From Blattamonas nauphoetae (lineage: Eukaryota > Preaxostyla > Oxymonadida): a stretch of 33,632 nt of DNA. Positions within the stretch are counted from its first letter, which is position 1, and every line of letters starts with the position of its first letter. The position numbers and the translations under genes are program-made. The notes below the pieces were generated by a model. It did no database searches and was not told where the DNA came from. It saw only the letters and a list, made by a program, of their open reading frames with translations. The DNA is taken from contig JARBJD010000560.1 of the NCBI GenBank assembly GCA_033064195.1, positions 1-33,632 on the forward strand, in the 5' to 3' direction. Positions 32,254 through 33,632 of the stretch are shown piece after piece.

Positions 32254-33632
32254 ATGACACTGCTAAATCCAGTCAAGGACAGAATTCAAGAAATTCGAGA
32301 CCTCTTTCCGAATACACAATTTCAATTTATTGATGGTCGAACGTACAATCCTGACAGTAAAAACTATCAACATCACAGATCATTTCTCCTGAATATGCTT
32401 CAACACACAGATCTCGAGTTTCCACATCCAACAAAGAATCTCGATCTCAATCTCATTCCAGATTTTATTGAACAAGTGAAACTTCGACAGCAGATGGCGT
32501 CAGAAGATCGACTCGCTCACCGAATGATTATTGAGAACATGAAAGCGAATCCAAGAGTGAATAAAGATGAACTGAAGAAGCAAGTGTTCAGAATGACGTG
32601 GAAGCTGAAATCAATTGAAGAGAAACTGATGGATCATTGGATGAAGAATCTGTTGATCATTCAGAAGAAAAATGAACAAATGGAAAAGAGAGAAGTGCAG
32701 ACATTTGAGGGATTTGAAGAATGTATTTTACTCGCTGAACCAAGAGACAAAGCAGCATTCAATTCATGTCTCATGAATGCACGAAGGAAGTTCAAAAAGA
32801 ATGAGGTTGAGAAGGTTGAAGATAATGGAAAACCATATCAGTTGTACTTCCACAATCACCTGAAAAATGTTGAGGAAATCACAACCTTCATCAAAGCAGT
32901 ATTCGATAAAGAGAAGGATCATCCATTCAAGATTAGTATCGACTTCGGAAAGATCATCGAGAGAAAAGACAAAGATGAGACAACATACAAAGACTTCAGA
33001 CCAGAACTGGAGAACACATCAAAGAGTTTCCCAACTGTGATAAGAAGTTCAGGAGACATCCATGAGTATTCAAAATATGCAATCAATCTGATCAAAGAAT
33101 CCCAGGAGAGAACACTCATGGATACGAAGACAATGTACATTGCATTCCACTCAATTCTAGTTGCAGTCTATCGATTTCCAGTTGCAGGAAAAGCTAATGC
33201 CATTCTCACTGAACACATCAAAACGAGAAACGTTCGGTACATCGATTCTGAGTTCAACATCTGCTTCTTTCAATCATTGTCGTTCCTCACACTTCCTGAG
33301 GTTCCAAAGAAGAAGATATCAATCAATATGAGAAACGTTGAAGCAAAACGATTGTTCGCAGTATTTGAGAATCTCACACACCTTCGACCACATCAATTAA
33401 CTGAACATTTGCGAAAATATCCTGGATTTGATATTGCATGTGACATAGAGAAAGCGATGCAAAGATTCAACATCACAGTTCACATTTATGAATATGACGA
33501 AGACAAGAAGCGGTACTTCCTGAGTCAATCGTATGTCAACGAAAATGATGATGCAAGAGTTCTCCCACTTCTAATGATTCCACTTACAGCCACTCTCGTT
33601 CATGTGATGTTCATTGTGGATCCTGAGAAAAT
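32254..33632 (+). CDS. Probable Polinton protein-primed DNA polymerase B, N-terminal part
   Basis: An open frame starts at ATG 32254 (MTLLNPVKDRIQEIRDLFP) and continues to the window edge, about 459 codons, with no break. The first ~190 residues are helical and charged. From about residue 325 the text FNICFFQSLSFLTLPEV, YPGFDIACDIEKAMQRFNIT, VHIYEYDEDKKRYFL and LVHVMFIVDPEK follows the order seen in the N-terminal region of Maverick/Polinton and related protein-primed polymerases. There a CFF-type motif, a short helical part, an F-I-V-x-I-Y strand and an H-x-x-F-I-x-D motif precede the exonuclease and polymerase domains. Those catalytic domains would lie beyond the window, so the call rests on the N-terminal pattern alone. 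The start is supported by the motif at 32224-32253. Alternative: an uncharacterised protein of a related virus-like element. Confidence 0.55.
   Translation, partial: MTLLNPVKDRIQEIRDLFPNTQFQFIDGRTYNPDSKNYQHHRSFLLNMLQHTDLEFPHPTKNLDLNLIPDFIEQVKLRQQMASEDRLAHRMIIENMKANPRVNKDELKKQVFRMTWKLKSIEEKLMDHWMKNLLIIQKKNEQMEKREVQTFEGFEECILLAEPRDKAAFNSCLMNARRKFKKNEVEKVEDNGKPYQLYFHNHLKNVEEITTFIKAVFDKEKDHPFKISIDFGKIIERKDKDETTYKDFRPELENTSKSFPTVIRSSGDIHEYSKYAINLIKESQERTLMDTKTMYIAFHSILVAVYRFPVAGKANAILTEHIKTRNVRYIDSEFNICFFQSLSFLTLPEVPKKKISINMRNVEAKRLFAVFENLTHLRPHQLTEHLRKYPGFDIACDIEKAMQRFNITVHIYEYDEDKKRYFLSQSYVNENDDARVLPLLMIPLTATLVHVMFIVDPEK

Larger units (their letters stand above)
31791..33632 (+). mobile_element. 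Polinton/Maverick-like element, left part, runs off the window
   Basis: The visible parts are the start-motif/gene pair at 31791-32210 and the beginning of a probable protein-primed family B DNA polymerase from 32254 on. Compact same-strand genes with 43-bp spacing, virus-like repeated start motifs and a polymerase of this type suggest the Polinton/Maverick family. The true left end probably lies within the noncoding DNA before 31790 but cannot be fixed, because the opposite inverted repeat is outside the window. The visible part looks whole, with no breaks, which suggests a young insertion. Confidence 0.55.

Overview
This window looks like nuclear DNA of a protist, most likely an oxymonad flagellate (Preaxostyla; Blattamonas or Monocercomonoides-like). 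The main evidence is a giant secreted, parallel-beta-helix, single-pass receptor whose cytoplasmic tail is a degenerate kinase-like domain. From memory this architecture is typical of large surface-protein families in that group; no search was possible. The standard genetic code fits: the 3,649-codon frame contains many Gln codons and no internal TAA or TAG, and both gene copies end at the same TAA.

Layout. 1-9045 is a satellite with a 46-bp unit: degenerate at the left (1-2141), then apparently perfect. A 540-bp non-autonomous hAT-type element (6131-6670) is inserted in the perfect part with an exact 8-bp target duplication. 9043-9310 may hold a fragment of an unrelated plus-strand gene cut by the satellite. 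The minus strand then carries a three-member cluster of the surface-receptor family: a broken N-terminal remnant (9624-10355), the complete giant gene (11262-22211) and a 5'-truncated copy of its last ~700 codons (26257-28377).

The gap between the full and truncated copies (22.2-25.5 kb) is filled by DNA-transposon remains: a possible old element with degenerate inverted repeats (22456-23899), a second hAT-type miniature element nested inside it (22774-23098, perfect 8-bp duplication), and a 1.46-kb element with 38-bp inverted repeats (23969-25430). Apart from a doubtful coding-like scrap near 29.4-29.9 kb, 28378-31790 holds no recognisable gene. It includes a strand-composition flip near 31.1 kb and two related imperfect palindromes (31280-31355, 31559-31636).

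From about 31791 to the right edge is the start of a Polinton/Maverick-like element. It has two closely spaced plus-strand genes, each preceded at its ATG by the same AT-rich motif: a 129-aa protein with two internal repeats, and the N-terminal part of a probable protein-primed DNA polymerase that runs off the window. Its visible part looks whole.

Functionally, the window combines an expanding surface-receptor family with several kinds of mobile DNA and a young satellite, as might be expected of a fast-evolving, possibly subtelomeric, region. Most identifications rest on motif recognition and hand alignment.
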